The translations under genes and the position numbers were made by a program. Of a DNA stretch of 64,000 bases, positions 38,271 to 49,391 are shown in pieces (position 1 is the first letter of the stretch; each line of letters begins with the position of its first letter). Below the pieces are notes generated by a model. The model saw only the letters and a list, made by a program, of their open reading frames with translations, did no database searches and was not told the origin of the DNA. Source of the DNA: Mongoliimonas terrestris (GTDB lineage Bacteria; Pseudomonadota; Alphaproteobacteria; Rhizobiales; Pleomorphomonadaceae). The stretch lies in assembly GCF_001927285.1 (NCBI RefSeq), contig NZ_MSIG01000011.1, forward strand, positions 101,030-165,029, in the 5' to 3' direction.

Positions 38271-39047
38271 TCAGGCGTCGAGGTCGTCCCCGTAGGGCAG
38301 GGGCAGCCCCAGCACCTGGTGCATGATCCGGTCGACGTCGGCCGTGTCGAACGGTTTCAGCAGCACATGCTCGGCGTTCGAGCGGGAAAGGCCAGGCCCG
38401 TCGGACGAGATGAGCACGATGCGCGCGCCCGGGCGGTGCGCCTTGAAGATGCGATAGGCACTGAGGCCGTCGAGGGCGCCGAGGTTGAGGTCCAGCATGA
38501 CGATGTCGGGCCGCTCGCGGACGAAGGTCTCGAACCCCGTCACGGCGTCCGCCGCCTCCAGGATCTCCAGCCGGAAGATGCTGCTGGAGAGGACGCGGCT
38601 CATCAGCCGTCGCGCCGTGCCGCTGTCGTCGACGAGCAGCAGCCGGCGCCGCTGCGAGACGAGCGTGTAGGTGTCGAGCACCCGCACGATGTCCGCCTCC
38701 GCCAGCGGCTTGGCGAGGAAGTCGTAGGCCTTCAGCGCCTTGGCGACCGCCAGATGCTCCTCCGTCCGATGGCCGCTGACGATGGTCACGAAGGTGTTGG
38801 CCCCTGCCGCGCGGGCGGCGCACAGCGCCTCGATCCCGGTGATGTCCGGAAAGATCAGGTCCACGAAGGCAAGGTCGAAGGTGTTGCTGGCCAGCGCCTC
38901 CAGGCAGGCGGCGCCGGTGTCGACGGTCACGATCTCCGTCTTGATCTTGAAGGCATGCACGGCGTCGCGGATCGCCCGGGCCGCGGTGCGGCTGTCATCT
39001 GCCACGAGGACGCGCCACTGCACCTCCCTGAATTCGATATCCAGCAC
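38271..39047 (-). CDS. Tandem double-receiver response regulator
   Basis: This 258-aa protein contains two CheY-like receiver domains and no output domain. Domain 1 (about 11-125) has the acidic pair DD17-18, phospho-acceptor Asp63 (FVDLIFPD) and Lys113 (LAKPL). Domain 2 (about 135-250) has DD140-141, Asp186 (MLDLNLG) and Lys231 (LLKPFD). Both sites are complete, so phosphotransfer or integration of two inputs is plausible. The GTG at 39047 follows GGGGAGG; no partner kinase is in the window. The open frame upstream overlaps meaB and is a shadow. Confidence 0.88.
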   Translation of the reverse strand: MLDIEFREVQWRVLVADDSRTAARAIRDAVHAFKIKTEIVTVDTGAACLEALASNTFDLAFVDLIFPDITGIEALCAARAAGANTFVTIVSGHRTEEHLAVAKALKAYDFLAKPLAEADIVRVLDTYTLVSQRRRLLLVDDSGTARRLMSRVLSSSIFRLEILEAADAVTGFETFVRERPDIVMLDLNLGALDGLSAYRIFKAHRPGARIVLISSDGPGLSRSNAEHVLLKPFDTADVDRIMHQVLGLPLPYGDDLDA

Positions 39048-39127
39048 CGCTGCCTCCCCTGAACACCTGGACGCAGGGTAGGACGGCGGGATTAAATATT
39101 CAGACAAATGCAAACGCCGGGGCGTGA

Positions 39128-40072
39128 CTAGCGTAATTTTTCCGACAAGAAACGGGTCAGCTCCTGTATGGCCGAGAACGGTCCCGCCGCGCAGGCCATC
39201 GCCGCGTCCGGATCGACGGCGGCAAGACCCCTTGTGCCGAACGCCACCTTCACCGCGTCCGTCACCCAGTGCCGGTGCCGCGCGGCCCGGAAGGCTGCGT
39301 GCCGCGCCGGCTCGGTGGCGAAGGCCCGGTGGGCTTCCACCGCGTCGAGCAGACGGTCCAGCCCTGCGCCGGTGGTGGACGAGAGGGCCAGCACCGGCGG
39401 CGTCCAGGCATCCGGGGCGCGCACGGAAAGCGACAGCGCGCCCTCCACGTCGGCCACGGCGCGGCGGGCGGCGGCGCCCATGTCCGCCTTGGTGACCACC
39501 ACGATGTCGGGGATCTCCATCACGCCCGCCTTCATGAACTGCAGGCTGTCGCCGGAGCCCGGCTGGATGCAGAGCACCACCGTGTCCGCCACCGTGGCGA
39601 CGTCCGCCTCCGATTGGCCGATGCCCACGCTTTCCACGATCACCCGATCGTAGACCGCCTGCATCAGGGCCACCGCGCCGACCGCGTGGTCGGAGAGCCC
39701 GCCGAGCCGGTCGCGGGCGGCCATGGACCGCACGAAGATGGCGCGATCCTCCGGGTCGGTCTTCAGCCGCGTGCGGTCGCCGAGAAGCGCGCCGCGCGTC
39801 ACCCGCGACGACGGGTCCACGGCGATGACGCCGAGGCTCTCGCCCCGGCCGCGGATCATCCGCACGAGCGCGTTGGTCAGCGTCGACTTGCCGACGCCCG
39901 GCGGACCGGTGAGGCCGAGCACGTGGCCGCCCGGCGTCGCCACGCAAGCGTCGAGCAGGGCGGCGTGCCGGAGCGTGCCGCCGTTCGTCTCCACCGCCGC
40001 CAAGGCCCGGGCGACGGCCGGCTTGCCGCCCGCCCGGATGGCGTCGATGTCAAGCGGCGTCGGGCTGTCCAT
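39128..40072 (-). CDS. meaB: Methylmalonyl-CoA mutase-associated GTPase MeaB
   Basis: This 314-aa G3E-type P-loop GTPase has Walker A GLTGPPGVGKSTLTNAL, DPSSRVTRGALLGDRTRL, VESVGIGQSE and the NKxD-like VVTKADMG. MeaB protects and reloads adenosylcobalamin in methylmalonyl-CoA mutase, needed for propionyl-CoA use. The mutase genes are not in the window. An ATG at 40072 (MDSPTPLDID) is chosen; a TTG four codons upstream is possible. It lies 57 bp downstream of ppdK in the same orientation. Confidence 0.95.
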   Translation of the reverse strand: MDSPTPLDIDAIRAGGKPAVARALAAVETNGGTLRHAALLDACVATPGGHVLGLTGPPGVGKSTLTNALVRMIRGRGESLGVIAVDPSSRVTRGALLGDRTRLKTDPEDRAIFVRSMAARDRLGGLSDHAVGAVALMQAVYDRVIVESVGIGQSEADVATVADTVVLCIQPGSGDSLQFMKAGVMEIPDIVVVTKADMGAAARRAVADVEGALSLSVRAPDAWTPPVLALSSTTGAGLDRLLDAVEAHRAFATEPARHAAFRAARHRHWVTDAVKVAFGTRGLAAVDPDAAMACAAGPFSAIQELTRFLSEKLR

Positions 40073-40111
40073 CTCGTTACGCAACTCCCGTCCTTCCCCA
40101 CCGCGGTCCGC

Positions 40112-40129
40112 TGACCGCCGCCCTGGCGG

Positions 40130-40132
<3 letters not shown>
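40112..40132 (-). terminator. Hairpin at the ppdK stop codon
   Basis: TGACCGCC-GCCCT-GGCGGTCA forms a perfect 8-bp stem; its last bases (40130-40132) are the ppdK stop read on the minus strand. No T-tract follows, so it may attenuate ppdK-meaB readthrough or stabilise the ppdK 3' end rather than terminate fully. Confidence 0.35.
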
Positions 40133-42790
<2,658 letters not shown>

Positions 42791-42879
42791 CGTCTAAGAT
42801 TCCCGTCCGGCCAAGCCGCTCCCCGCCATAGCGGCGGACAAGGTGCCTCCTCCGGACCGGATTTGTCGAGGGGGCGGAA

Positions 42880-42900
42880 GGGAGGGTGTCGCCCCCTCCC
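42880..42900 (-). terminator. Hairpin terminator of the SDR gene
   Basis: GGGAGGG and CCCTCCC form a perfect 7-bp stem with a 7-nt loop, beginning 16 bp past the SDR stop on the minus strand. It separates the SDR from ppdK. Confidence 0.5.
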
Positions 42901-42916
42901 GCCGGAAGCCTTCAAT

Positions 42917-43675
42917 TCAGACCTGGCCGAAGCCGCCGTCGACGCTGAGTTCGACGCCGTTCACATAGGTGGCGGCCGCGGAGCCGAGGAAGAGCACTGC
43001 GTCGGCGATCTCCTCCGGACGGCCGAAGCGCCCGGCGGGCGCCGCCCCGGCCACATAGTCCTCGAAGCCCTTGATGGCGTCTTCGCTCATGCCGAGCCCG
43101 GTCTTCATGATGGGCGTGCGGGTCGCCCCCGGGCTGAGGGCGTTGACGCGGATGCCGCGGGCCTTCAGGTCGTTGGCGAGCGTGCGGGCGAACGAGCGCA
43201 CGGCCGCCTTGGAGGCGTTGTAGAGGCTGAGCCCGGCCATGCCCTTGTTGGCCACGATGGAGGCGTTCAGCACCACCGAGGCACCGTCCTTCAGTAGCGG
43301 CAGCAGCGACTGCACAGTGAAGAACACGCCCTTCACGTTGATGTCGAAGGTCTTGTCGAACGTCGCCTCGTTCGTCTCGCCGAAGCTGTTCGGCTCGGCG
43401 ATGCCGGCGTTGGCGAAGAGCACGTCCACCCGGTCGCCGTTCGCCCGCACCGTCTCGGCAAGGGCGTCGAGGTCCGCCACCGTCCCGGCATCCCCCCTGA
43501 CCGTCACCGCCGACGGCCCGATCGCCGCGGCCGCCTCGGCAAGCGCCGCCGCGTTGCGGCCGGTGATATAGACGCGGCGCGCGCCCTCGGCGGCGAACGC
43601 ATGAGCGGTGGCAAGACCGATGCCCGACGACCCGCCGGTGATCACCACAACCTGATCCTGGAAACGACTCGACAT
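42917..43675 (-). CDS. Short-chain dehydrogenase/reductase
   Basis: This 252-aa classical SDR has the NAD(P)-binding VVITGGSSGIGLATAHAF, NAG motif LFANAGIAEPN, catalytic Ser in VVLNASIVANKG and the Tyr-x3-Lys pair in LYNASKAAV, and ends with the family C-terminus VELSVDGGFGQV. The substrate is unknown; an arginine/threonine after the beta-2 strand suggests NADP. A strong AAAGGAGTG precedes the ATG. It is divergent from an ArsR-type regulator across a 92-bp region with two palindromes, so it is probably that regulator's target. Confidence 0.92.
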   Translation of the reverse strand: MSSRFQDQVVVITGGSSGIGLATAHAFAAEGARRVYITGRNAAALAEAAAAIGPSAVTVRGDAGTVADLDALAETVRANGDRVDVLFANAGIAEPNSFGETNEATFDKTFDINVKGVFFTVQSLLPLLKDGASVVLNASIVANKGMAGLSLYNASKAAVRSFARTLANDLKARGIRVNALSPGATRTPIMKTGLGMSEDAIKGFEDYVAGAAPAGRFGRPEEIADAVLFLGSAAATYVNGVELSVDGGFGQV

Positions 43676-43693
43676 GGTGTCACTCCTTTAATC

Positions 43694-43732
43694 CCGTAAA
43701 ACCGAATTACGGAAGTTCGAAATTACCGAACT
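43694..43732. promoter_or_regulatory. Two stacked palindromes in the SDR/ArsR divergent region
   Basis: CCGTAA-N7-TTACGG (43694-43712) and AGTTCG-N7-CGAACT (43714-43732) are both perfect 6-bp inverted repeats with 7-bp spacers, separated by a single base. The sequences CGAATTACGGAA and CGAAATTACCGAA also repeat across them. They lie 18-57 bp upstream of the SDR start and 35-74 bp upstream of the regulator, well placed to block both promoters. Confidence 0.65.
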
Positions 43733-43767
43733 ATTGGAGCGAGTCAACGGCCGTGGTAGAAGGGCGC

Positions 43768-44127
43768 ATGGCCGAATTTTTTCATCCCTCCCGAGACGAC
43801 ATCACTCTCACCGGCGTGCTAGGCGCGCTCGGCGACCAGACGCGGCTCGCCATCGTGCGGCGGCTCGCCCTGGCGGAACAGGGGCTCAACTGCAGCCGCG
43901 CGGCAGCCTTTCCGGACGTGCCGAAATCGACGCTGTCGAACCATTTCCGCATGCTGCGCGAAGCCGGCGTGGTGCGGATGGTCAAGCGCGGCGTGGAGAA
44001 CATCAACACCGTGCGCCGGGAGGACCTCGACGCGCGCTTCCCCGGCCTCCTCGACAGCATCCTCGCCGCCGCCACCGCGGCCGAAGGCCCGATCCCGCTG
44101 GCGGAGCGGGCCGACGGCGCCGCCTGA
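43768..44127 (+). CDS. ArsR-family HTH transcriptional regulator
   Basis: This 119-aa winged-helix protein has LGALGDQTRLAIVRRLALAEQGLNC followed by the recognition helix region PKSTLSNHFRMLREAGVV and the wing RMVKRGVENINTVRREDL. No metal-site ELCVCDL-type cysteines are present; the single Cys in the start of helix 3 could be redox-sensing, as in related regulators paired with oxidoreductases. The ATG at 43768 follows AGAAGGG. It is divergent from the SDR and likely represses it through the palindromes between. Confidence 0.9.
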   Translation: MAEFFHPSRDDITLTGVLGALGDQTRLAIVRRLALAEQGLNCSRAAAFPDVPKSTLSNHFRMLREAGVVRMVKRGVENINTVRREDLDARFPGLLDSILAAATAAEGPIPLAERADGAA

Positions 44128-44163
44128 GGCAGGCCGCCCGTTCCGCCGCCGCGCGCCTGCCGT

Positions 44164-45135
44164 TCAGCGAAGGCCGACGCGCACGCCCGGTGCCGGGCGC
44201 TCGCGCAGCACCTCCCGGCGGAAGCGGAAGAGCTGGGCCGGCCGCCCGCCCGTACGGTCCGTGCTCGCCCCCGTCGGCTCCACCAGGGCGCCGGTCTCCA
44301 CGAGGCGACGGAAGTTCTGCTTGTGCAGGTGGCGGCCGGAGATGGCCTCCACGGTCCCTTGCAGCGCGGTCAGGGTGAAGTTCGGCGGCATCAGCTCGAA
44401 CACCACCGGGCGGTACTTGATCTTGGCCCGGAGGCGCGAGATGGCGGTCGCCAGGATCCGCCTGTGGTCGTGCCGCATGGCCCGGCCGATCATCCGGCTC
44501 GCATAGGGCCGCAGCGGCCGTCCGTCGGCGACCGATTCGGTCACGAGCCCGGCTTCGTAGAGCACTTCGTAGCGCTCCAGCGCCTTCTCCTCGTCCCAGG
44601 GCGAGCCGCCGGTGCCGAAGGCGAGTCGCACCCGCTCGGCGCGGTCGAGGGCGCGCACGGGACCGTCCGGCGACGGCGGCTCGGCCACGAAGGCGTCGAG
44701 GGCGGGCAGGATCTCCCGGTCGAGGATCTCCGGGCGACCGTCGCGCCAGTCCTCGTAGGGAAAGAAGTCGTACCAGGCGAGCCAGTTCTCCCGGGCGCCG
44801 CGCTCCAGGAGCCGGGTCAGCGCCAGATAGCCGACCGACACCACGTGCGGCTCGGCGAGGCCGGGCGCCGTGTGCCGGCCCCGATCGCCGAAGGTGTAGA
44901 GCTGCTCCACATAGTCCAGCTCCAGGCCGGTCTGCTCCTCCACCCAGTCGCGGAGGCCGATCTCCAGGGTGCGGTGGCGGACCGGATCGAACGGGCCGAA
45001 GGGCAGGGCCGGCTCGTCGCCCGGAACCGTGTAGACCCGCGGAATGCCGCTCTCCACCGCCACGATGGCGGCGTTGAGGCCGATCTCGATGGCCGTGCCG
45101 GCGGACAGCCGATGGCTCGCATGCGATCCGGTCAC
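44164..45135 (-). CDS. NrtR-like NUDIX/winged-helix protein (NAD regulator type)
   Basis: This 323-aa protein has an N-terminal NUDIX-like fold (residues about 10-150: IGLNAAIVAVESGIPRVYTV, IGLRDWVEEQTGLELDYVEQLYTFGD) whose NUDIX box is degenerate, so hydrolysis is doubtful. The C-terminal winged-helix domain (about 225-315) shows FELMPPNFTLTALQGTVEAI and KQNFRRLVETGALVEPT. The NrtR group represses NAD synthesis genes and senses ADP-ribose-type ligands. It starts at GTG 45135, which overlaps the phosphatase stop by GTGA. The NAD link is from the family. Confidence 0.8.
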   Translation of the reverse strand: MTGSHASHRLSAGTAIEIGLNAAIVAVESGIPRVYTVPGDEPALPFGPFDPVRHRTLEIGLRDWVEEQTGLELDYVEQLYTFGDRGRHTAPGLAEPHVVSVGYLALTRLLERGARENWLAWYDFFPYEDWRDGRPEILDREILPALDAFVAEPPSPDGPVRALDRAERVRLAFGTGGSPWDEEKALERYEVLYEAGLVTESVADGRPLRPYASRMIGRAMRHDHRRILATAISRLRAKIKYRPVVFELMPPNFTLTALQGTVEAISGRHLHKQNFRRLVETGALVEPTGASTDRTGGRPAQLFRFRREVLRERPAPGVRVGLR

Positions 45136-45668
45136 GATGGCGACCGGCCCGGTTCCGGGGCAAGGTCCAGCGGCAGCTCGAACGGCGTGCCCTCGAACGC
45201 GTCCGCCCCCCGGCCGATGGCGGCGACCGCCCGGGTCATGCGCCCGCCGCGGCCGAGGATTTCGTCCGCGATGGCGACGAGGCGCGCGTTCGGCGTCGCC
45301 GACGGCGCCCGCGCCCGCAGCGCCTGGGCGAGGGCCTCCTCGTCCACCGCCGGGTTCAGCGCGCAGACCGTCGCATAGGCGGCTGCCGTGGAGCGCGAGA
45401 TTCCCGCGTAGCAGTGGATCACCAGCGGCTCCGCCTGGTCCCAGCCGGCCACCCACTCGAACAGGGTGGTCACGTGGTCGTGGCCCGGCGGGGTGAGGCC
45501 GGGCATCACGTCGACGATGTCGTTCATGGCCAGGAACAGGTGGTCGTCGTGCGAAACGGTCGGCGGCAGGCGCATCGGCGTCCCGAAGTTGACCAGCGAC
45601 ACCACGCGCCGCGCCCCCGTGCGGGTCACCGTCTCCTCCAGGCGCGCCAGTGAACAGACGTGAATCAT
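45132..45668 (-). CDS. Dual-specificity/tyrosine phosphatase-like protein
   Basis: This 178-aa protein has the PTP signature C-x5-R at Cys86 and Arg92 (VIHCYAGISRSTAA) in the small DSP-like fold typical of rhizobial tyrosine phosphatase family proteins. The start MIHVCSLARLEETV at 45668 is preferred over 45719. It overlaps the downstream NrtR-like gene by four bases, so phosphatase and regulator are made together. The substrate is unknown and may be a nucleotide or phospho-protein. Confidence 0.88.
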   Translation of the reverse strand: MIHVCSLARLEETVTRTGARRVVSLVNFGTPMRLPPTVSHDDHLFLAMNDIVDVMPGLTPPGHDHVTTLFEWVAGWDQAEPLVIHCYAGISRSTAAAYATVCALNPAVDEEALAQALRARAPSATPNARLVAIADEILGRGGRMTRAVAAIGRGADAFEGTPFELPLDLAPEPGRSPS

Positions 45669-45759
45669 GACATCTCCCCCGCGTGCGACGGCCGGCCCAT
45701 GCAATGCTCTGGATAGCATCGCGCCCGGCTCTCTTGCACTAGTTTGAATGTTTGGCGTG

Positions 45760-46389
45760 TCACGCCTGGAAGCGTTCGATGGCCTGGAATCGTGTCAGAA
45801 AGCCAGTCTGCGCCTCCGGCGTCGGCCAGGCGACGAGGCCGAGGCGCGGCCCGTCCGCGGTCTGGCGGCCGATCCCCTTGGGTGTGCCGAAGTAGCGCCG
45901 CGCCTCCTGGTCGGAAAAGCCGGCGAGCTCCACCGCCTCGAAATAGGCCGCGATCCGGTCGGCCTTCTTGGTCAGCACGCGCAGCTTCTCCGGCGCCTCC
46001 ACCGGCAGCCCGAAGCGCCGGTGGATGGCGCCGGCAAGGCGGGCCTCCACGATCTTGTAGGCGCCGCCCATCACCGCCTTGAACGGCGAGATCATGTCGC
46101 CGATCACATATTCCGGCGCGTCGTGCAAAAGCACCATCAGCCGCTCCGCCGGCGTCAGGGTGGGCGCCAGCAGCCCGGCCACGTCCTCCACCAGCAGCGA
46201 GTGCTGGGCGACCGAGAAGGCGTGGTCGCCCACGGTCTGGCCGTTCCATCGCGCGACCCGGGCGAGCCCGTGGGCGATGTCGGCGATCTCGATGTCGAGC
46301 GGCGAGGGATCGAGAAGGTCGAGCCGCCGGCCAGACAGCATGCGCTGCCAGGCGCGGGCGGCATCCCGCTCGGCGGCGGCGCGGCTCAT
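45760..46389 (-). CDS. HD-domain hydrolase, YfbR-like
   Basis: This 209-aa protein has metal ligands in DHAFSVAQHSLLV (His), LLHDAPEYV (His89-Asp90) and KKADRIAAYFEAVELAG, as in YfbR-type 5'-deoxynucleotidases and related COG1896 hydrolases. The ATG at 46389 overlaps the stop of the YgfZ-type gene (ATGA), which fixes the start. A nucleotide substrate is inferred from the family. Confidence 0.88.
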   Translation of the reverse strand: MSRAAAERDAARAWQRMLSGRRLDLLDPSPLDIEIADIAHGLARVARWNGQTVGDHAFSVAQHSLLVEDVAGLLAPTLTPAERLMVLLHDAPEYVIGDMISPFKAVMGGAYKIVEARLAGAIHRRFGLPVEAPEKLRVLTKKADRIAAYFEAVELAGFSDQEARRYFGTPKGIGRQTADGPRLGLVAWPTPEAQTGFLTRFQAIERFQA

Positions 46390-47270
46390 TCCGGCGCGCC
46401 GGCCGATCCGCCCGCCGGCCAGCCGTAGGCGGCCCATGAGGGCAGCGAGAGCCGCACCGGCACGTCTCCCGCCAGGATCGGCGCGCCCGCATCGATCGCG
46501 TCCTTCACCCGGTCGAGGCGGACGATCGCGATCCCCGCGTCCCCGTCCACCGACCCGAGCGTGCCCGCCGCCCGCCCGGCCGCGGTGATGTCGGCGCCGG
46601 TCGCCGGCAGCGGCGCGTCGGCCGAAACAAGCACCGGCCGGCGGCGGGCGGTCGCGCGGTGCTGCATCCGGCTCACCACCTCCTGGCCCACGTAGCAGCC
46701 CTTCTTGAAGTCCACCCCGTGCAACTGGTCGAGGGCGATGTCGTGCGGGAAGGGCTCACCGAGCGCGAAGTCCACCCCGGCCTCCGGCACCCCGAGGCGG
46801 GTCCGGTGGGCGTGGTAGGCCGCCGCGTCCGTCACCGTGGCGCGCGGCTCCAGAATGGTGCCGCGGGTGCGATAGGCGCGAAAGCCGAGCCCCGCCACCC
46901 GCGGATCGCGGACCACGAGACCCCCGCCGGCCGGCCGCTCGTCGAGGCCCCACACCGCCACCACGGCCGTCTCCGTCGTCACGTCCGCCACTGTCACTGC
47001 GGCGCGTAGCTTGTAGAGCGTGAAGCGCTTGACGAGATCGGCCGCCGCCGCCTTCGGCACGTCGAGCAGCCAGCCGTCGTCGACCGGCACCATCAGGAAG
47101 TCGGCAAGCACCTTGCCCTGCGGCGTCAGCAGCGCCGCATAGGCGGCGCGCTCCGCCGTGGCGGCGTCCGTGTCGGTGGTGACCAGACGGTCGAGGAGGG
47201 CGGCGGCGTCAGGGCCGGAGATCCTGAGGACGGACCGGGACGAAAGGTCCGCGACGAAAGCGCCGGTCAT
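46386..47270 (-). CDS. Folate-binding YgfZ/GcvT-like protein
   Basis: This 294-aa protein has the diagnostic motif KKGCYVGQEVVSRM and the GcvT-like fold, but not the T-protein active site. YgfZ-type proteins help repair or assemble iron-sulfur clusters in a folate-dependent way. The ATG at 47270 follows GAGGAG; the gene is coupled to the HD hydrolase by ATGA overlap. It is divergent from dihydroorotase with about 180 bp between. Confidence 0.93.
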   Translation of the reverse strand: MTGAFVADLSSRSVLRISGPDAAALLDRLVTTDTDAATAERAAYAALLTPQGKVLADFLMVPVDDGWLLDVPKAAAADLVKRFTLYKLRAAVTVADVTTETAVVAVWGLDERPAGGGLVVRDPRVAGLGFRAYRTRGTILEPRATVTDAAAYHAHRTRLGVPEAGVDFALGEPFPHDIALDQLHGVDFKKGCYVGQEVVSRMQHRATARRRPVLVSADAPLPATGADITAAGRAAGTLGSVDGDAGIAIVRLDRVKDAIDAGAPILAGDVPVRLSLPSWAAYGWPAGGSAGAPE

Positions 47271-47453
47271 CGGCGGCTCCTCTCGCAAAGAGGCTTCGGA
47301 ACGGGAGAATCCCTCCTTGACTACCCCTCCGCACGCCCCCCGGCAAGCACCGGCGGTCGCACCCCGCCGGCCCCCCGCGCCGTTTGCGGTCGCAACCGGC
47401 CGGGCCCGAAGCTATAACGCCATAACGACCCTGACCGACCCGGAGCGCGCCCC

Positions 47454-48788
47454 ATGTCCGAGACCTACGACCTCATCCTGAAGAACGGCACCGTGGTGAA
47501 TCAGGACGGGATCGGCGTGCGGGACGTGGGCATCCGCGGCGGCCGCATCGCCGCCCTCGGCAGCCTCGACCCGGCGTCGGCCGGCGAGGTCGTGGACGCC
47601 ACGGGGCTCCACGTGCTCCCCGGCGTGATCGACACCCAGGTCCATTTCCGCGAGCCCGGCGCCACCCACAAGGAGGACCTGGAGACCGGATCGCGCGCCG
47701 CCGTCATGGGCGGCGTCACGGCGGTGTTCGAGATGCCGAACACCAACCCGCTGACCACCTCCGCCGAGCGCCTCGCCGAGAAGGTCGCCGCCGGCACGGA
47801 CCGCATGCACTGCGACTTCGCCTTCTGGGTCGGCGGCACGCGGCAGAATGTCGCCGACATCCCGGAATTGGAGCGTCTGCCGGGCGCCGCCGGCATCAAG
47901 GTCTTCATGGGCTCCTCCACCGGCGACCTCCTGGTGGAGGACGACGCCGGCGTCGCCGCCATCCTATCGCAGACCCGCCGCCGCGCCGCCTTCCACTCCG
48001 AGGACGAGTTTCGCCTGCGCGACCGCAAGGGCGAGCGCATCGCCGGCGATCCCGCTTCCCACCCGGTCTGGCGCGACGTGACCGCGGCGCTCCAGTGCAC
48101 CGATCGGCTGGTGCGGATCGCCCGCCAGACCGGCGCGCGCATCCACGTCCTCCACATCTCCACCGGCGACGAGATGGACTTCCTGAAGGATCACAAGGAC
48201 GTCGCCTCCTGCGAGGTGACGCCGCACCATCTGACCCTTTCCGACGAGGCCTACGGCCGCCTCGGCACCCTCGTCCAGATGAACCCGCCCGTCCGCGACG
48301 AAGCGCACCGGGCGAAGATCTGGTGGGGCCTCGACCAGGGGATCGCCGACATCCTCGGCTCCGACCACGCGCCGCACACGCTGGAGGAGAAGGCCAAGCC
48401 CTATCCGGACAGCCCCTCCGGCATGACCGGCGTGCAGACGCTCGTCCCCATCATGCTCGACCACGTCAACGCCGGCCGCCTGACGCTGGAACGCTTCGTC
48501 GACATGACGAGCGCCGGCCCGGCCCGCCTCTTCGGCATCGCCGGCAAAGGCCGCATCGCCGTCGGCTACGACGCTGACCTCACAGTGGTCGACCTGAAGC
48601 GCCGCCACACCATCACCAATGACTGGATCGCCTCCCGCTGCGGCTGGACGCCCTATGACGGTGTCACCGTCACCGGCTGGCCGGTCGGCACCCTCGTCCG
48701 CGGCCGCACCGTCATGTGGGAAGGCACCCTCGCCACCCCCTCCACCGGCCGCCCGGTCCGCTTCGGCGAGACGCTGGCGCGGGGTTGA
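47454..48788 (+). CDS. pyrC: Dihydroorotase (PyrC-like amidohydrolase)
   Basis: This 444-aa metal-dependent amidohydrolase has LPGVIDTQVHFREPG with two metal His, GIKVFMGSS with the Lys expected to be carboxylated, FHSEDE, HVLHISTGDE and SDHAPHTLEEK. It closes carbamoyl-aspartate to dihydroorotate in pyrimidine synthesis. The FREPG motif favours dihydroorotase over allantoinase. No other pyrimidine genes are nearby, and another copy elsewhere cannot be excluded. It converges on the MOSC gene with 18 bp between stops. Confidence 0.93.
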   Translation: MSETYDLILKNGTVVNQDGIGVRDVGIRGGRIAALGSLDPASAGEVVDATGLHVLPGVIDTQVHFREPGATHKEDLETGSRAAVMGGVTAVFEMPNTNPLTTSAERLAEKVAAGTDRMHCDFAFWVGGTRQNVADIPELERLPGAAGIKVFMGSSTGDLLVEDDAGVAAILSQTRRRAAFHSEDEFRLRDRKGERIAGDPASHPVWRDVTAALQCTDRLVRIARQTGARIHVLHISTGDEMDFLKDHKDVASCEVTPHHLTLSDEAYGRLGTLVQMNPPVRDEAHRAKIWWGLDQGIADILGSDHAPHTLEEKAKPYPDSPSGMTGVQTLVPIMLDHVNAGRLTLERFVDMTSAGPARLFGIAGKGRIAVGYDADLTVVDLKRRHTITNDWIASRCGWTPYDGVTVTGWPVGTLVRGRTVMWEGTLATPSTGRPVRFGETLARG

Positions 48789-48806
48789 TGGCGTCCGCGG
48801 CGCCCG

Positions 48807-49391
48807 TCAAACCCGGTCGAGCTTGCGCCAGGGCCCGTCCGGAAGGCCGACGCGGACCGCGTCGCCCGGCCGGACGATGCCGCCCTCCAGCACGATGCCC
48901 ATGATGCCCGCCTTGCGGACCAGCGTGCCGTCGGCCGTCCGGTCGAGCACGGCGGCGAGGAGGCCTGTCTGGTAGGCCTCGATCTGGCTGCAGGGGTTGC
49001 GAAGACCGGTCACCTCCACCACCGCTTCCGCTCCGAGGTAGAGCTTCGCGCCGACCGGCAGGCCGAGGAGGTCGAGCCCGCGCGTCGTGACGTTCTCGCC
49101 GAGATTGCCGGGACCGACGGTGAAACCGCGCGCCATCAACTCGTCGAAGAGCTCCGCGTGGAGGAGGTGCACCTGCCGAAGGTTCGGCTGCGTCGGATCG
49201 ACGGCCACGCGGGACCGGTGCTTGACGGTGGTGCCGCAATGGGCGTCGCCCTCCACGCCGAGCCCCGCAAGCAGCCGGATCTCCTGCTGCAAAGGCTTGG
49301 AGAACCCGTGCAGCCCGTGCGCCGCCACCGCCCGGATCGTGCCGCCGCGTGCGAAGGCCGCGGCCTCGGACGGGTTGACCGACGGGTTCAA
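48807..49391 (-). CDS. MOSC domain protein
   Basis: This 194-aa protein shows the MOSC (molybdenum cofactor sulfurase C-terminal) beta-barrel: LGVEGDAHCG, GNLGENVTTRGLDLLGLPVGA, and RNPCSQIE with the conserved Cys. Stand-alone MOSC proteins bind sulfur or molybdenum cofactor; YiiM-type members reduce hydroxylated purines. The start TTG at 49391 overlaps the sodium-channel stop by TTGA, which I use to fix it. An in-frame extension into the channel gene is a shadow. Confidence 0.85.
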   Translation of the reverse strand: MNPSVNPSEAAAFARGGTIRAVAAHGLHGFSKPLQQEIRLLAGLGVEGDAHCGTTVKHRSRVAVDPTQPNLRQVHLLHAELFDELMARGFTVGPGNLGENVTTRGLDLLGLPVGAKLYLGAEAVVEVTGLRNPCSQIEAYQTGLLAAVLDRTADGTLVRKAGIMGIVLEGGIVRPGDAVRVGLPDGPWRKLDRV

